64,000 nt of DNA, taken from Verrucomicrobiales bacterium (lineage in GTDB: Bacteria > Verrucomicrobiota > Verrucomicrobiia > Limisphaerales > UBA9464). How positions within the stretch are numbered: position 1 is the stretch's first letter; each line of letters opens with the position of its first letter. Where the stretch lies: assembly GCA_027488845.1 (NCBI GenBank), contig JAIYBC010000052.1, positions 79,941 to 143,940 on the forward strand, given 5' to 3'. Of the stretch, positions 1 through 9,270 are shown in pieces. Below the pieces are notes generated by a model. The model worked only from the letters and a program-made list of their open reading frames with translations, was not told the DNA's origin and did no database searches. Made by a program: the position numbers and the translations under genes.

Positions 1-3000
1 CGCGGGCGATGCGGTCGATCGGTTCGTAGCGGACCGACGCGGGGAGCAGCGGCTTGAGCGTCTGGTGTCCGCAGCCCATGTCGACGACGGAAGCGCCGGC
101 GGGCAGGGGCAGGGAGACGACCGCGGCGGCGGCGGCGCGGGCACGGTCGGGCCATTGGCCGAGGTCGACGCCGAGATTCCGCTCGTGGAAGGCCCCGGCC
201 GGGATCGGCGAGGCGGTCTCCTCCGGCGGCAACGCGCGCCAGGCGGCCCGGAGGGCGCGGCGCCAATGCGGGGCGACGTCGTCCCAGCGGCGCTCCGTCG
301 CCATGCGGCGGGCGTTGTCGGAGCCGGCCTGGCGGACCTGGTCGACGTTCTGTCGGCACCATTGGAAGGCGGCGCCGAATGCGGCCGGATTCCGGTTCAC
401 CACGAAGCCGTTCTCCCCGTGGCGGACCAGCTCGGGGACGATCCCGACGTCCACGGCCACCGGGAACACGCCCGAGGCCATGCCCTCGACGAGGGTCAGC
501 GGTTCGCCTTCGGCCGTGGAGGCGACGCAGAGGACGTCGATGGAGTTGTAGAAGCGTCCCATGGCGGCGGAGTCGAGGTCGCCGCCGGCGAGGACCAGCT
601 CGAAGTCGCGTCCGGCCGCCGGGACGAGGACGTCGTCCACGCCCTTGCAGGCGTCCTTGCGGTTGCCGGCCCAGCCGATGCGGAGCGGTCCGGTTCGGTT
701 CTCCCGGGCCGAGAAGGTCCCGGTCTCGAAGCCGTTCGGGCACCAGAACACCTCCCGGTGCGGGGAGAAGGCGTCGCGGAGCCGATGCGAGGTGGCCGTC
801 AACGTGCCGGCGTCGGCGAGGTACTTCGCCGCGGCCTGGGCGGCGTTGAGCCGGCCGTAGGCATCCTCGTTCTCCCAGCGGTGCGAGCTGATCTCCTTGA
901 TCACCCGGCAGGGCTTCACGCCGAACTTGCGATGGTAGTCCTCGCCCCAGAAGAACACATAGAGCAGGTCGAACTTCCAGGCGTTGAGATCCGGGTTCTC
1001 CCGCACGTACTCAATGCGGAACTCGAACTCGTCGGACAGCCGGCGGGAGATGGCCTGGGCGGCCGTGTCGTAGGCCCAGCCGCGCTTGTCGACGAGCATC
1101 AGCACGCGCGGCTTCTCGCCGTCGGGACGCAGCACCGGCAGGCCGAGCAACGCCGGATCCACGGCCGGCTTGCGGGCCGGTGCAGTGACGGACTGGGTCG
1201 GCTGGGTCGCCGTGGAGTGTGAGGCGGCCGGGGCGTTGGCGTTGGCGGCGGTGACCGTTGGGGTCGCGGTCCTGGAAGCCGGACGGAGCTTGCGGGCGAC
1301 CTCGGGGGCGATGGTCGAGGTGAGCTTGTCCCACCAGCGTTCGAGGGTGTAGTCGCGCAGGGTGCGCTTCCATCCGGCGGCGGCGATCCGGCGGCGTTCC
1401 TCGTCATGGGCGAGGTAGTAGCGGGTCTTGTCGATGCACTCGGCCAGGGTCTCGAAGCCGACGACCTCGCGGTCCAGTTCGTAGATCTTCCCGAGGTGCG
1501 AGCGGTTGTCGCAGATCTCCAGGACGCCGAACGCCGGGAGCATCGTGGTGCGGGTGTTGCAGGGCCCGATGCTGTTGTGGAGGTTCCAGCCGATCTTCGC
1601 GCGGCGGTACACCGGCGGGGCCTCGACCGCGCCGCCCGGCCAGCCGGGTCCACGGACGAACGCGTTCGGGAACTCCTTCACCAGCGCCTCGATGCGCTGG
1701 GCGCGGTCGCTGAGGTTGAAGACGCGTTCGCAGAGGAGGACCACGTCGAGGTCGCGCGGCCCGTGCAGGATGGAGCTTTCGGTCAGCTCCGGGGCGCACA
1801 GTTCGGGACGGACGGGCGTGAAGATCCACTCGACGTTGCGGCAACCCCAGCGGCGGTAGTCGTCGACGCAGGCGATGTTGATCGGGAACGCGAAGTCGAA
1901 CGCCGGAGCGGCGGGCTTCGAGAGCACCTCGCTGCTCTCCGGGTCGTCGGCGCACACCCAGACGTTGAAGGTGGACAGCGTCCGGACGAATTCCGGGTGC
2001 AGCATCGGACCGCCGGAGGAGACGAGGACGTCCTTGGAACGCAGCCGTTCCTCCAACTGGGTGTACATCGCCATCAGGTCGGCCGAGCGGTTCCGCCACT
2101 TCTCGTCGAGCTTCGGGAAATGCCACCAGCCGCCGGGACAGGGCAGTCCGATCGCCTCGACGTCGTAGCCCATGGCGCGGACGTTCGCCGCGAAGGCTTC
2201 CTCCTCCACGCGACGCGCGTCGGAGGTGCACGGATAGACGATGGCGTAGCGGAGCTTCCGGGTGTCGATCGGCGCGGAATCCGGTGTGGGGGCCGAGGAG
2301 ACGACGGGAGGCGTCGGCGCGGAGAAGGGCACCGGTGCGGCGGCCCGGGCGGCGGCGAGGGTGGCGCCGATGTCGAAGCGGGTCGGATGCTGCAGCGCGG
2401 CGACCGGGGCCGGGGCGGGCTTGCGGGCCGGGACAGCCTGGGGCTTGCGGAGGACGCCGCACCAGGAGTGGCGGAGGTTCACGACCTCCAGGTCGAGCAG
2501 TCCCTGGTCGCGCAGGAAGCGCTCCACGCCGCGCATCGAGGCGTCGATCCAGTCGAACCGGCGCGAGAACTGCGAGAAGTCGTGCCAGACGATGAATCCG
2601 CCCGGCGCGATGCGGTCCCAGACCAGCTTCGAGTCGAGGTAGACGTTCTCCTCGTCGTGGGCGGCGTCGACGAAGACCATCCCGAGTTTCCGGATGTGTG
2701 CGGGGATCTCCCAGCGGGCGGTGTTGGCGTAGAGCTGTTCGACGTTCTTCAGGCCCCGTTCGCGGTAGTAGGAGCCGATGGCGTCCTTGTCGATCAGGTG
2801 GGTGACCATCTTGCCGCCCGAGGCGTCGTGCTGTTCCGGCAGGATGTTGACGGTGTGGCAGACGAGTCCGTGCGACAGGTTGGAGGCCAGCTTGAACGCG
2901 CCGCGGCCGTGGGAGGTGCCCAGTTCGAGCACGTTGTGGATGGCGTTCGCGGCGAGGGTGCAGAGCACCTCGGCGTCCCGGCGCTTGCGGCCGTTCACCT

Positions 3001-3109
3001 CGGTGTCGTTCTCCACGACGTCCAGGTCCGGCTCGAGCAGTTCGCCGTCGCAGGGCAGACCGAAGTGGCGTTTGAGTTCCTCGATGGAGTCGACGACGCG
3101 GATCTTCAC
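1..3109 (-). CDS. Multidomain methyltransferase/glycosyltransferase (partial, 3' end outside window)
   Basis: The reading frame is open on the minus strand from a GTG at 3109 to the window edge, about 1036 codons without a stop. Residues 1-200 look like a class I SAM-dependent methyltransferase of the CmcI/Methyltransf_24 type (motif I LELGTSHGRG near residue 62, then FVDAAHDEENVYLD). A Pro/Ala-rich linker leads to a CgeB-like glycosyltransferase region (GWNLHNSIGPCNTRTTMLPAFG). After a second linker comes a GT4-like domain (LRIGWAGNRKDACKG and EGEPLTLVEGMASGVFPVAV). The visible C-terminus starts another methyltransferase motif (VVDMGCGHQTLKPLLP). The likely role is decoration of a surface glycan or glycoprotein, which is inferred. 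GTG was chosen because no ATG precedes the conserved N-terminus; the Shine-Dalgarno is weak. Confidence 0.85.
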   Translation of the reverse strand, partial: MKIRVVDSIEELKRHFGLPCDGELLEPDLDVVENDTEVNGRKRRDAEVLCTLAANAIHNVLELGTSHGRGAFKLASNLSHGLVCHTVNILPEQHDASGGKMVTHLIDKDAIGSYYRERGLKNVEQLYANTARWEIPAHIRKLGMVFVDAAHDEENVYLDSKLVWDRIAPGGFIVWHDFSQFSRRFDWIDASMRGVERFLRDQGLLDLEVVNLRHSWCGVLRKPQAVPARKPAPAPVAALQHPTRFDIGATLAAARAAAPVPFSAPTPPVVSSAPTPDSAPIDTRKLRYAIVYPCTSDARRVEEEAFAANVRAMGYDVEAIGLPCPGGWWHFPKLDEKWRNRSADLMAMYTQLEERLRSKDVLVSSGGPMLHPEFVRTLSTFNVWVCADDPESSEVLSKPAAPAFDFAFPINIACVDDYRRWGCRNVEWIFTPVRPELCAPELTESSILHGPRDLDVVLLCERVFNLSDRAQRIEALVKEFPNAFVRGPGWPGGAVEAPPVYRRAKIGWNLHNSIGPCNTRTTMLPAFGVLEICDNRSHLGKIYELDREVVGFETLAECIDKTRYYLAHDEERRRIAAAGWKRTLRDYTLERWWDKLTSTIAPEVARKLRPASRTATPTVTAANANAPAASHSTATQPTQSVTAPARKPAVDPALLGLPVLRPDGEKPRVLMLVDKRGWAYDTAAQAISRRLSDEFEFRIEYVRENPDLNAWKFDLLYVFFWGEDYHRKFGVKPCRVIKEISSHRWENEDAYGRLNAAQAAAKYLADAGTLTATSHRLRDAFSPHREVFWCPNGFETGTFSARENRTGPLRIGWAGNRKDACKGVDDVLVPAAGRDFELVLAGGDLDSAAMGRFYNSIDVLCVASTAEGEPLTLVEGMASGVFPVAVDVGIVPELVRHGENGFVVNRNPAAFGAAFQWCRQNVDQVRQAGSDNARRMATERRWDDVAPHWRRALRAAWRALPPEETASPIPAGAFHERNLGVDLGQWPDRARAAAAAVVSLPLPAGASVVDMGCGHQTLKPLLPASVRYEPIDRIAR

Positions 3110-3544
3110 GGCTGGTAGGCGTTGGCTGGGGTCGCGTTGGAAGGGGAAAGGGCGTGGCCGAGCCGACCCGAGGACGCCGTGGGGCTACCGGCTCCGTTGG
3201 GGGCGGAGCAGGTCAGGAGGAATCGGCGTCCAAGGGTCGGCATCGGCAGGCGGCCTCCCGGTCCCGGGGGCGGGACACGGTGGGCCGTCCTGATGGAAGC
3301 CAACCGGATGCCAGACCATGAAACCGCTGGGAATCAGCGGGATGCAGGTGCTCCGGGCGGCCCGCAATGGTCGGGCTGGCAGGAATTGCCGGGAATCCGG
3401 CGGGACGAAACTGCCGGGCTGGCGTGTGGGGGAGACACGGATTTCACGGATTTTCCCGGAGGCATGGGACGGGGTTGTGGGTCGCGAAGCGGGAGGCCTT
3501 GGCAGCAACTCCCTCCGTGAAATCCGTGTCGAACGGATCCCCGG
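3110..3544. other. Non-coding spacer with dispersed repeats
   Basis: This 435-bp stretch between two minus-strand genes shows no convincing gene. It holds an inverted pair of the 'ACACGGATTTCACGGA' repeat, listed separately. The short reading frames here lack any recognisable domain and reflect high GC. Confidence 0.6.
3435..3529. repeat. Inverted pair of ACACGGATTTCACGGA repeat
   Basis: ACACGGATTTCACGGA at 3435-3450 is matched by its exact reverse complement at 3514-3529, with about 63 bp between. The same element recurs as an inverted pair at 36673-36883, so it is a dispersed REP-like repeat rather than a private terminator. Confidence 0.8.
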
Positions 3545-6172
3545 TCACTTCTCCGGCGGGAAGGTGGCCGGATCGAAGGGCAGGTTCTTCGGATCGTTCA
3601 AACGACTTCCGGCGGCGTCGATCAGGGTCGGGGTGATGAGAACGAGGCGATGGCGGACTTCCGTGTGGCTGGCCTCCTTGCGGAACAACCGACCGACCAA
3701 AGGAAGGTCGCCGAGGACGGGAACACTGTCCTTCGTGGAGACCTTGTTGGTGACGAGGCCGAGGCTCAGAACGACGGACTGTCCGTCCCAGAGATGGGCG
3801 CGAGCCGTTGCTTGGTTGGTTCGGATGAGAGGTAGCGGTGTCTTCTCCGGGTTGTCCAGATAGCCAAGGAACTCGACCACTTCCGCAGCGGCATGGAGTT
3901 TGATCGCGTTCGTATCGAATCCATCGACCCAAGCCGTCAGGCGGATCTTCGGGCCGGTGAGAAGGGAGATGTAGTGTACAGTCTCCGGGACGCCGTCGGT
4001 GGCCGGGGATTTCGAGGTGACCACCGTCTTGGCCTCCTGGACGGAGACCTCGGCATCCCGACCGGAAAGGGTTGTGACCCGTGGCGCCGTCAGGATTTCG
4101 GTACCGACGGCCGACTCGATTCCGCCCAGCAGGTTTCGTGTCTTCTCCGCGGTGAGGATCGAAGTGGACCCGCTTTCGGCTCCGACTCGGTCAAACTTGG
4201 AAAGTTGATCCGGCAGAACATCGATCCACTTCGTGGCCAACTCGATCTGAGCTGGCCGCATGTTCAGGACCAGAAGGGCCCGGTCCATGGCATCGCAGAC
4301 GTCCTGCGTGGCTCGCACGAACAGCTTTCCCTGACCGTTGAGGTACAACACCGGGCGCCTCTGCTCCGGGGATTCCGTGTTTCCTGCCAATGGCTCGGCG
4401 GCAGTGGGAATGGGCAGCCCGAGCCGGTTCAGGTACAACTTCAACCCCGCCACGATTGAGGCTGTGTCATTCGGTGAGATCTGCCGGCCGAGAGACTCTC
4501 CCAGCGCCATGGCCATCGCCCTGGGGTCGACGGAGAAAACGCGGACCCGGAGGGGAACCTGTTGCTTCGAAGCAAGCTGTTCGGAGGAGACGTCGTCGTT
4601 CGTGGAGGATGTGACGGGAGACGCAGGTGTGGCACCCGCCGAGGTCGCTCCTGGATCTAGCTTCAGCCCGTAGCGGCGGGCCAGGACCGGGTCCATCCGA
4701 TTGGGTGTGGACGTCGACGCCGGGGTGGCGGTGGGAACATCGGTCTCAGCTCGCGATTGGAAGTTTCCTTCCTGCCACTCGGATGCCTTCTGCATCAGGT
4801 CGTCGTCGGTCTCCGATGGCTCAGACGCTTCTCTCGCTGATCCTAGCCAAAGCTGGTAGGTCTTCCGAAGCTGTTCGCGGACCTTCGGATGGCTGTCCTT
4901 GTAGCGTTTCCGGAGCTTCAGGAGTGCTGTGAACTCCTTGTTGAAGGCGGCGCCGCTGTCGCTCCGGCTGATGGGAGAGATCCCGTTGACCAGGACCTGG
5001 GGTTTCAGGTCTTGCCCAAGCGCACGCCAGTCCACCGCCTCGGCGGAGTCGAGTCCACGATCGGTGCCGTTCACCGAGGTGGGCTCCGTCGAACTGTTGG
5101 CGCGTCTGCTTTCGACCCGCCGCGCGAAGCCCATTGGGACGAAGAGGGCGCCGGCGAGGACCACGGCGATCCATCCGGTCCAACCCATCCGGGCGCTGCG
5201 CGGCAATGGCTGCTCCACCAACCGGCGCACGCGTTTCTCCAGCCGGCTCCGCGACTCTAGGATCGAGAGCAGGGCCAGCGAGAGTCCGGACGGCGTCGCG
5301 CAATGGCGGGCCACGGCAACCAACGTGGACGGGTAGGACTCCGAGTCGGGTTCCAGCATGACCGCTTCGTCCACGACCTCCTCGCGCAACGCACGGATCC
5401 GGGCGTTCACGAATCCGACCAGCGGGTTCCACCACCAGAGTGCCTGGACCGCGACCTGGAATCCGTGGAACCACAGGTCCCGTCGGGCCAGGTGGACCAG
5501 CTCATGCCGCAGGACTTGGCGGAGCGCCTCCGGCCCGATTCGGTCGGGGAGTTCCCGGGGAAGGAGGATCACGGGACGGAAGAACCCGAAGAGTGCCGGA
5601 CTGTGCGCGATCCGGGTCACGCGGATCGATGGCAACCTGTCGATGTGGAGTCGCTCGGCGGCTTCCTCCAGCAGTCGCACAAGCGTCTCCGGGGCCGATT
5701 CGGATTCCCGGACGAGCGCCTGGATCCGCCGGTTCCGGACGAGGACAGCCGTCGTCCAGACGCCGATGCCGGCCAGCCAGACCAGCGCGAGGATCCCTGG
5801 AAGCTGCAGGGAGACCGGAGCCGGGGTGAAGCCGGCGGTGAGCGCTCCAACCGGGATTTCGGTCGACGATGCTGCGAACGGGCCGACGGTGGGGCTTCCC
5901 GTGAACGAGACGACCCGGATCGGTTCGGCGAAGCGGGGCGCGATCCAGTAGGCCAGGGACGTCGGAGACAGGAAGCCGGGTGGCAGGACGAACTTGAGCA
6001 GGACCAGCATCCAGAGTCCGTGGCGCAACGCGGCGCGGATGCGGTGGCGGAGCAGGCGGTCCACCACCAGGAGCACACCCACCAGGACGGCGGCCTGGAA
6101 GGTGATCCAGAGGGCGGCGAGGCCGGCTTCGGCGCCGACGGCGTTGAGGAAGGAGAGGACGTGGTCGTTCAT
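3545..6172 (-). CDS. BlaR1-type M56 metallopeptidase fused to a secretin-like C-terminal domain
   Basis: This 875-residue protein starts with several membrane segments (about residues 20-40, 50-65, 125-145) typical of M56 sensors. It has the zinc motif HELVH at 223-227 and the downstream acidic ligand region REEVVDEA near 263. A further membrane helix lies around 333-350. A long Ser/Thr/Pro-rich linker then leads to a C-terminal region resembling the secretin (GspD/PilQ) domain, with LTAPRVTTLSGRDAEV and near the end VPVLGDLPLVGRLFR followed by LVLITPTLI. M56 proteins normally sense a signal and inactivate a BlaI-type repressor; a BlaI gene lies 22 bp upstream on the same strand, so the pair is probably a regulatory operon. 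The secretin tail is unusual for this family, and its function is unknown. Confidence 0.85.
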   Translation of the reverse strand: MNDHVLSFLNAVGAEAGLAALWITFQAAVLVGVLLVVDRLLRHRIRAALRHGLWMLVLLKFVLPPGFLSPTSLAYWIAPRFAEPIRVVSFTGSPTVGPFAASSTEIPVGALTAGFTPAPVSLQLPGILALVWLAGIGVWTTAVLVRNRRIQALVRESESAPETLVRLLEEAAERLHIDRLPSIRVTRIAHSPALFGFFRPVILLPRELPDRIGPEALRQVLRHELVHLARRDLWFHGFQVAVQALWWWNPLVGFVNARIRALREEVVDEAVMLEPDSESYPSTLVAVARHCATPSGLSLALLSILESRSRLEKRVRRLVEQPLPRSARMGWTGWIAVVLAGALFVPMGFARRVESRRANSSTEPTSVNGTDRGLDSAEAVDWRALGQDLKPQVLVNGISPISRSDSGAAFNKEFTALLKLRKRYKDSHPKVREQLRKTYQLWLGSAREASEPSETDDDLMQKASEWQEGNFQSRAETDVPTATPASTSTPNRMDPVLARRYGLKLDPGATSAGATPASPVTSSTNDDVSSEQLASKQQVPLRVRVFSVDPRAMAMALGESLGRQISPNDTASIVAGLKLYLNRLGLPIPTAAEPLAGNTESPEQRRPVLYLNGQGKLFVRATQDVCDAMDRALLVLNMRPAQIELATKWIDVLPDQLSKFDRVGAESGSTSILTAEKTRNLLGGIESAVGTEILTAPRVTTLSGRDAEVSVQEAKTVVTSKSPATDGVPETVHYISLLTGPKIRLTAWVDGFDTNAIKLHAAAEVVEFLGYLDNPEKTPLPLIRTNQATARAHLWDGQSVVLSLGLVTNKVSTKDSVPVLGDLPLVGRLFRKEASHTEVRHRLVLITPTLIDAAGSRLNDPKNLPFDPATFPPEK

Positions 6173-6194
6173 GGCCGGGCTCCGGGGAATCGGT

Positions 6195-6605
6195 TCAGGG
6201 CTTCTGGTTGGCCTTCTTCGCCGGTCCCGTCCGGCGCTTGGCGGCGATGAGCGCCTCCAGTTGGTCGAGCTGGGCGGTGTCCAGGCGCTCCGAATCGAGG
6301 AGGCACTGGACCATCGGTGCGAGGGCGCCGTCGAAGGCGTTGCGCAGCGCGTAGCGCAGCTCTCCGAGCTGGGCCTGCTGCCGCGAGACGGCCGAGCGGT
6401 AGAGGGTGAGGTTGCGGAGCTTCTCGGAGGTGAGCAGCCCCTTGGCGGCCATCCGTTCCATCAGCGTCCGGACCGTGGACACGGACCAGTCCCGGCTTCC
6501 GGCGAGGTGTTCCTGGACCGTTGGAGCGGGGCAGGGCTCGAGTTCCCAGACCGCCTTGATGACGGCCCATTCCGATTCGGTGAGTTCCGGCAGTGGAGGA
6601 GTCAT
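6195..6605 (-). CDS. BlaI/MecI family transcriptional repressor
   Basis: This 136-residue winged-helix protein begins LTESEWAVIKAVWE, the standard start of BlaI/MecI/CopY repressors, followed by the recognition helix WSVSTVRTLMERMAAKGLL. The C-terminal half is a helical dimerisation region. The ATG at 6605 was preferred over one at 6647 because family homology starts directly after it. It lies upstream of the M56-secretin gene, which is the known arrangement of repressor and sensor protease. It probably represses its own operon through the dyad noted at 6627-6638. The C-terminal KR-rich tail is poorly conserved in the family. Confidence 0.9.
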   Translation of the reverse strand: MTPPLPELTESEWAVIKAVWELEPCPAPTVQEHLAGSRDWSVSTVRTLMERMAAKGLLTSEKLRNLTLYRSAVSRQQAQLGELRYALRNAFDGALAPMVQCLLDSERLDTAQLDQLEALIAAKRRTGPAKKANQKP

Positions 6606-6626
6606 GCGACGGAAGTCAGCATGCAG

Positions 6627-6638
6627 CGACAACTGTAG
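6627..6638. promoter_or_regulatory. Possible BlaI operator
   Basis: The near-palindrome CGACAACTGTAG contains the ACA-N2-TGT core typical of BlaI/MecI boxes. It lies 22 nt upstream of the repressor ATG, in the gap between divergent genes. This is inference from one site only. Confidence 0.35.
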
Positions 6639-6769
6639 CGAAGGCAAGACCGAAGTCGCGTCCTGTTTGGGAGGTGGCGGAACGCGTGGGCGTCCGGCTG
6701 TGTCGGGCCTCGGGTTGCGCGGTTTCGAAACTTGTGGTCCCTATCCGTGTGTTCGTCGGGGATCCAGCC

Positions 6770-7966
6770 ATGAAAGACGTCGCAAGACTTTCCCGTCGGG
6801 AGTTCGTCACCGGTTCCGCCCTGGCCGCCGCGGGGTTGGGTTGCCTGCCCATCCTGGGGGCGGAGCCGCGGGACTACCGTGGGCCGAATGTCGTCCTGAT
6901 CCGATTCGGCGGAGGCGCCCGGCGTCGCGAGACGCTGGATCCGAAGCACACCCACACGCCGTTCCTGCTCCGCGACCTCGTCCCGCGCGGCGTGCTGTAT
7001 CCGCGGATGGAGATCGACCAGTTCCGCGATCTCCAGACCAGCCATGGCGAGGGGACGCTGCACCTGCTGACCGGGGTCTTCGACCGCTACCGGGACGTGG
7101 CGGAGACGCGGCCGGACACGGAGCACAAGTTCCTCGGCGCCCGGTTCGAGGCGAGGGTGCCGACCCTGTTCGAGTACCTGCGCGAGGCCTACGCCGTACC
7201 CGACCACCAGGCGTTGCTGATCAACGGCGAGGACCGTGGCGACGAGGAGTTCTACAACTTCAGCAACCACCACCAGTTCGGCGTGCGTTACCGCTCCCAG
7301 ACGTTGAGCCTGCGCCGGTTCAAGACCTGGCTGCTGGCGCGCCAGCTGGCGACGGGTGCGGTGCCGGAGAAGGAGCGGGCGAAGAAGGAGAAGGACCTGC
7401 GGGAGCTGCGCTCGCTGGACTACCGCGCCGATCCCGAGGCGGGCCAGGGCGTGGCGATCGAGTCCTTCTGGGAACGGTGGCGCGAACACTACGGCGAGAC
7501 GGGGCTGGTCAATCCGCGGGGCGACCGGCTGCTCACCGAGTTGGCGCTCCGTGCGGTGAAGGAACTCCGGCCGCGCCTGATGATGATCAACTACCAGGAC
7601 TGCGACTACGTGCACTGGGGCTACCTCGACCACTACACGCGGGCCCTGGCCATCATGGACCACGAGATCCAGCGGTTGGTCACCCTGATCGAGGCCGATC
7701 CCGCCTACCGCGACAACACGGTGTTCGTGGTGGTGCCGGACTGCGGGCGCGACGACAACCCGTACAACCCGGTTCCCTGCCAGCACCACTTCAACTCCCG
7801 CTCCTCCCACGAGATCTTCGCCCTCGTCTTCGGCACCGGGATCCCGCGCGGCAAGGTCGTCGACCGGACCGTCAGCCAGATCCAGGTCGCCGCCACGATC
7901 GGGCGGCTGATGCGGTTCCCGACCCTCCACGCGGAAGGCCAGGTCCTGGAGGAGGTGTTCGCATGA
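6770..7966 (+). CDS. Tat-exported alkaline phosphatase superfamily protein
   Basis: This 398-residue protein begins with a twin-arginine signal (LSRREFVTGSALAAAGLG). The mature part belongs to the alkaline phosphatase/sulfatase/phosphoglyceromutase fold: an early strand with PNVVLIRFGGG, central MMINYQDCDYVHWGYLDHYTR, and the metal-binding end VVVPDCGRDDN followed by HHFNSRSSHEIFALVFG. The usual nucleophile Thr/Ser is not evident, because the first metal-site region reads RFGGGARRRETL, so the reaction cannot be named. The ATG at 6770 is chosen because the signal peptide begins there. The stop overlaps the next start by 4 bp (ATGA), indicating translational coupling. Confidence 0.8.
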   Translation: MKDVARLSRREFVTGSALAAAGLGCLPILGAEPRDYRGPNVVLIRFGGGARRRETLDPKHTHTPFLLRDLVPRGVLYPRMEIDQFRDLQTSHGEGTLHLLTGVFDRYRDVAETRPDTEHKFLGARFEARVPTLFEYLREAYAVPDHQALLINGEDRGDEEFYNFSNHHQFGVRYRSQTLSLRRFKTWLLARQLATGAVPEKERAKKEKDLRELRSLDYRADPEAGQGVAIESFWERWREHYGETGLVNPRGDRLLTELALRAVKELRPRLMMINYQDCDYVHWGYLDHYTRALAIMDHEIQRLVTLIEADPAYRDNTVFVVVPDCGRDDNPYNPVPCQHHFNSRSSHEIFALVFGTGIPRGKVVDRTVSQIQVAATIGRLMRFPTLHAEGQVLEEVFA

Positions 7967-9246
7967 ATCCGGTTTCCCAGGCGGAAGCCACCTCGGCGCC
8001 GATTTTGGAACCCAGGCCGGCGCGTTTCCCGACGCTGATCCGGTGGGCCCGCCGCGTCTGGCATCTCCTGATGGGCGCGTTGCTGGTCCAGACCCTTCCG
8101 GGCGCCCTCGTGGTGCTGGGATGGACCCAGAAGGTGGTCCGGCGTTCCGTGCTCCATGCCTGGTGGCGTCGACGTCCCTCCTCGCACGAATCCCTCGGCT
8201 TCGAGCGGTTCTGCGCCGAGGACTCCGCCACCGCGGACCTGGTCCGTTCGCCGAACTGGATCCTTGGCCGTCGGGTGGAAGAGTCCGTCGGAATGTGGGC
8301 CATTCCGCGGCGGCTCCTCGGCGGACTCGCCTCCAACCTGTTCTCCGGCGTGATGGCTGCCGTCGGGATGTTCCTGTTGGTCGGGCCCGGTGAACTGCTC
8401 TGGTCGGTTTCGTGGTATGCGGGTTGGCAGAATTCGTTCAACAAAGGCTACGAGAACGCGATCTTCGGTCCGTCCGTCTTCGTCCTCGGGCTGTTGCTGT
8501 TCTCGCTCGGCATGTTGGTCCTGCCGTTGGCGGTGACCCGATTGGCGGTGACCGGCCGCTTCCGGACCGTGCTGCAATGGCGACGGCTGTGGAGATGGGG
8601 CGCGCGTCGATGGGCGGCTTCCACGGCGTTGGCCCTGATGATCACCGCGGCGGGCGGAGTGGCCCTGGTTGCGAAGACCCTTCCCGGGTTCTTCCCGCAG
8701 ATGGCGGAGTCCCGGATCCTGAAGCTGGAGAAGGCCGGTGAACCGGTTCCCGCCGAGCTGCGCGAATCGGCCTCGCCTTCGCGGGAACAGGCGTTGGAGG
8801 TGCTGCGCCGCTACCATTTCCGATGGGCGCTCGTGCTGTTTCCGGTGTTCGTCGGGGTGCGCATCCTTGCCGGACGCCTCTACGCCGGGACCATCCTGGA
8901 AGGGGTCCGCAGCGGCGCGATCGGCGAGGAGGACCTCGAGGAATCCGAGTGGCAGGCCCTGCGACGCCTGGACCTGATCACCCCGCGTCCGGTCGTTGAA
9001 CGCCCGCGTTGGCGCCGCGCCGCAGCGTGGTTGGGAACCCGATCCGGCCGCTTCACCGCGCGGACCCTGACCTACGGCGTCTGGATGCTGCTCGGCGTGA
9101 TGATCGTCGTCTCCGAGTTCCTCCGGTACTCGGGCGGCGGAGGCGGGCCGCCCGGACGCGGTTGGTGGAACCAGCCGATGATCCAGGTTCCGTGGATGAA
9201 CTGGACGCCGGGTCACCTCCGCGAGAAGGAACCGTCCGAACCCTGA
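7963..9246 (+). CDS. Multi-spanning membrane protein, function unknown
   Basis: This 427-residue protein has about five predicted membrane segments: near residues 35-55 (LLMGALLVQTLPGALVVLG), 125-150, 165-195 (VFVLGLLLFSLGMLVLPLAV), 220-240, and a C-terminal segment near 370-390 (YGVWMLLGVMIVVSEFL). I recognise no catalytic motif. It overlaps the phosphatase-fold gene by 4 bp, so the two are probably made together and may work together at the membrane. The C-terminus is Gly/Pro/Trp-rich. Confidence 0.75.
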   Translation: MNPVSQAEATSAPILEPRPARFPTLIRWARRVWHLLMGALLVQTLPGALVVLGWTQKVVRRSVLHAWWRRRPSSHESLGFERFCAEDSATADLVRSPNWILGRRVEESVGMWAIPRRLLGGLASNLFSGVMAAVGMFLLVGPGELLWSVSWYAGWQNSFNKGYENAIFGPSVFVLGLLLFSLGMLVLPLAVTRLAVTGRFRTVLQWRRLWRWGARRWAASTALALMITAAGGVALVAKTLPGFFPQMAESRILKLEKAGEPVPAELRESASPSREQALEVLRRYHFRWALVLFPVFVGVRILAGRLYAGTILEGVRSGAIGEEDLEESEWQALRRLDLITPRPVVERPRWRRAAAWLGTRSGRFTARTLTYGVWMLLGVMIVVSEFLRYSGGGGGPPGRGWWNQPMIQVPWMNWTPGHLREKEPSEP

Positions 9247-9270
9247 CGGGCTCCCCGCCGATTCGAAATC

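Noticed and set aside
65..3118. Long plus-strand frames at 65-1222 and 1406-3118
   Set aside because: They lie opposite the methyltransferase/glycosyltransferase gene, which has recognisable motifs throughout.
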